NCBI GenBank assembly: GCA_003448675.1
Contig: DLXZ01000263.1
Span: 8,259-16,321 of the forward strand
Length of the DNA stretch: 8,063 nt
Source of the DNA: Porticoccaceae bacterium
Lineage (GTDB): Bacteria; Pseudomonadota; Gammaproteobacteria; Pseudomonadales; Porticoccaceae
Reading direction: 5' to 3'
Of the stretch, positions 5,888 through 8,063 are shown piece after piece (within the stretch, counting starts at the first letter, position 1; each line of letters starts with the position of its first letter). Made by a program: the position numbers and the translations under genes. Under the pieces are notes generated by a model. The model saw only the letters and a program-made list of their open reading frames with translations. It was not told the origin of the DNA and ran no database searches.

Positions 5888-6307
5888 CTACCACGACAGA
5901 CCACTTTCCTTTAGCACACTCCTCAGCATTTCAACCCGCGTATCAAGTTCCTCCGGCTCGTAAGCCTTCGCCGCTACCGCGCCCCACACCGGCGCTGGCC
6001 AGCCGGGATCATCAGTAAAACGCACGATGTGATGAATATGCAGCTGGCTGACTACGTTGCCCAGGGCGGCCACATTCAGCTTATCGGGCCTGAACAACGA
6101 AGTCATGGCGATGGCAAGAGCCCGGGACTCTTCAAGCAGGCAAACCTGCTCCGCTTCATCAAGCTGATAAATTTCCCGTAGCCCCTGACGCCGGGGCACC
6201 AGAATGCACCAGGGGTAGTTGGCATCCCGATGCAGAAACACCCGGGACAGAGCCATATCCCCGATAACGCAAGTGTCTTCCTGCAAGCGCTTGTCCAGTT
6301 GAAACAT
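5888..6307 (-). CDS. HIT-family protein (histidine triad nucleotide-binding/hydrolase superfamily)
   Basis: HIT proteins bind nucleotides, and many hydrolyse nucleoside phosphoramidates or dinucleoside polyphosphates through a histidine triad. The 139-residue product matches, from memory, a gammaproteobacterial subfamily starting MFQLD, with YPWCILVPRR (31-40), DKLNVAALGNVV (75-86), the active-site region QLHIHHIVRF (88-97) and DPGWPAPVWG (100-109). In the H-x-H-x-H scheme the first His is Gln88; His90, which aligns with the nucleophile, and His92 are present. The substrate is unknown. Upstream of ATG 6307 only a weak GGGA site is seen. The gene is divergent from proS and convergent with the HU-like gene, an arrangement I recall near proS in pseudomonads. 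Confidence 0.93.
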   Translation of the reverse strand: MFQLDKRLQEDTCVIGDMALSRVFLHRDANYPWCILVPRRQGLREIYQLDEAEQVCLLEESRALAIAMTSLFRPDKLNVAALGNVVSQLHIHHIVRFTDDPGWPAPVWGAVAAKAYEPEELDTRVEMLRSVLKESGLSW

Positions 6308-6439
6308 AGTATTGTCCCGTCTTTACTCATTGCTCGTAATCGCTCCGACTGTACCGCTCGAGGCCAGCCCCTTACACTAGCGGCTTTCATCGCAAGCCCT
6401 TGAAATCAGGTCTCAATCAACCATAGCGGAACCCAAACC
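6308..6439. promoter_or_regulatory. Divergent HIT-proS intergenic region
   Basis: These 132 bases separate two divergent genes and so should contain a promoter for each. The best rightward candidate is TGTACC (6350-6355), a 17-base spacer and TACACT (6373-6378), each 4 of 6 to consensus, which would start proS with a leader of about 55 bases. No clear leftward promoter was found. I see no T-box or other riboswitch-like structure before proS; the leader looks too short for one. Confidence 0.35.

Positions 6440-8063
<1,624 letters not shown>

Overview
The window is a piece of gammaproteobacterial chromosome, probably from the Pseudomonas/Cellvibrio side of that class. This rests on protein resemblance and on the gene order proS, HIT-family gene, HU-like gene, fmdB-type gene, aspS, yebC, ruvC, ruvA, ruvB; it is a recollection-based inference, not a database result. 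Base composition looks moderately GC-rich and even throughout. I see no insertion sequence, phage gene, CRISPR array, tRNA or rRNA. Most of the window is conserved housekeeping DNA.

Layout, left to right. Positions 1-5026 are all transcribed leftward (minus strand). In transcription order they encode an FmdB-type zinc-ribbon protein (4685-5026), aspartyl-tRNA synthetase AspS (2834-4615), the YebC/TACO1-family protein (2001-2747), a small protein with an acidic tail of unknown function (1684-1929) followed by a clear intrinsic terminator (1615-1638), then RuvC (1007-1525), RuvA (355-972) and the first 61 residues of RuvB (1-185, cut by the window edge). Positions 5027-5388 form a divergent control region. 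It carries a TATAAT box for the leftward group, an adjoining perfect inverted repeat, a run of helically phased A/T tracts and a possible rightward promoter. A rightward gene (5389-5787) encodes an HU-family DNA-binding protein with a Lys/Ala/Pro-rich N-terminal tail and ends at a strong hairpin. A leftward HIT-family gene (5888-6307) converges on it. Rightward proS (prolyl-tRNA synthetase with the editing insertion) starts at 6440 and runs off the right edge about 30 residues before its expected end.

The genes fall into two functional groups. Translation is represented by AspS, ProS and probably YebC. Genome maintenance is represented by the RuvABC Holliday-junction machinery and the HU-like nucleoid protein. 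The most informative points are: an AspRS with the anticodon-domain residues of non-discriminating enzymes (predicting a GatCAB-dependent route to Asn-tRNA); the small acidic-tailed gene with its own terminator between yebC and ruvC; the 169-base non-coding gap between ruvA and ruvB; and the structured region between fmdB and the HU gene. I found no convincing new multi-gene system.
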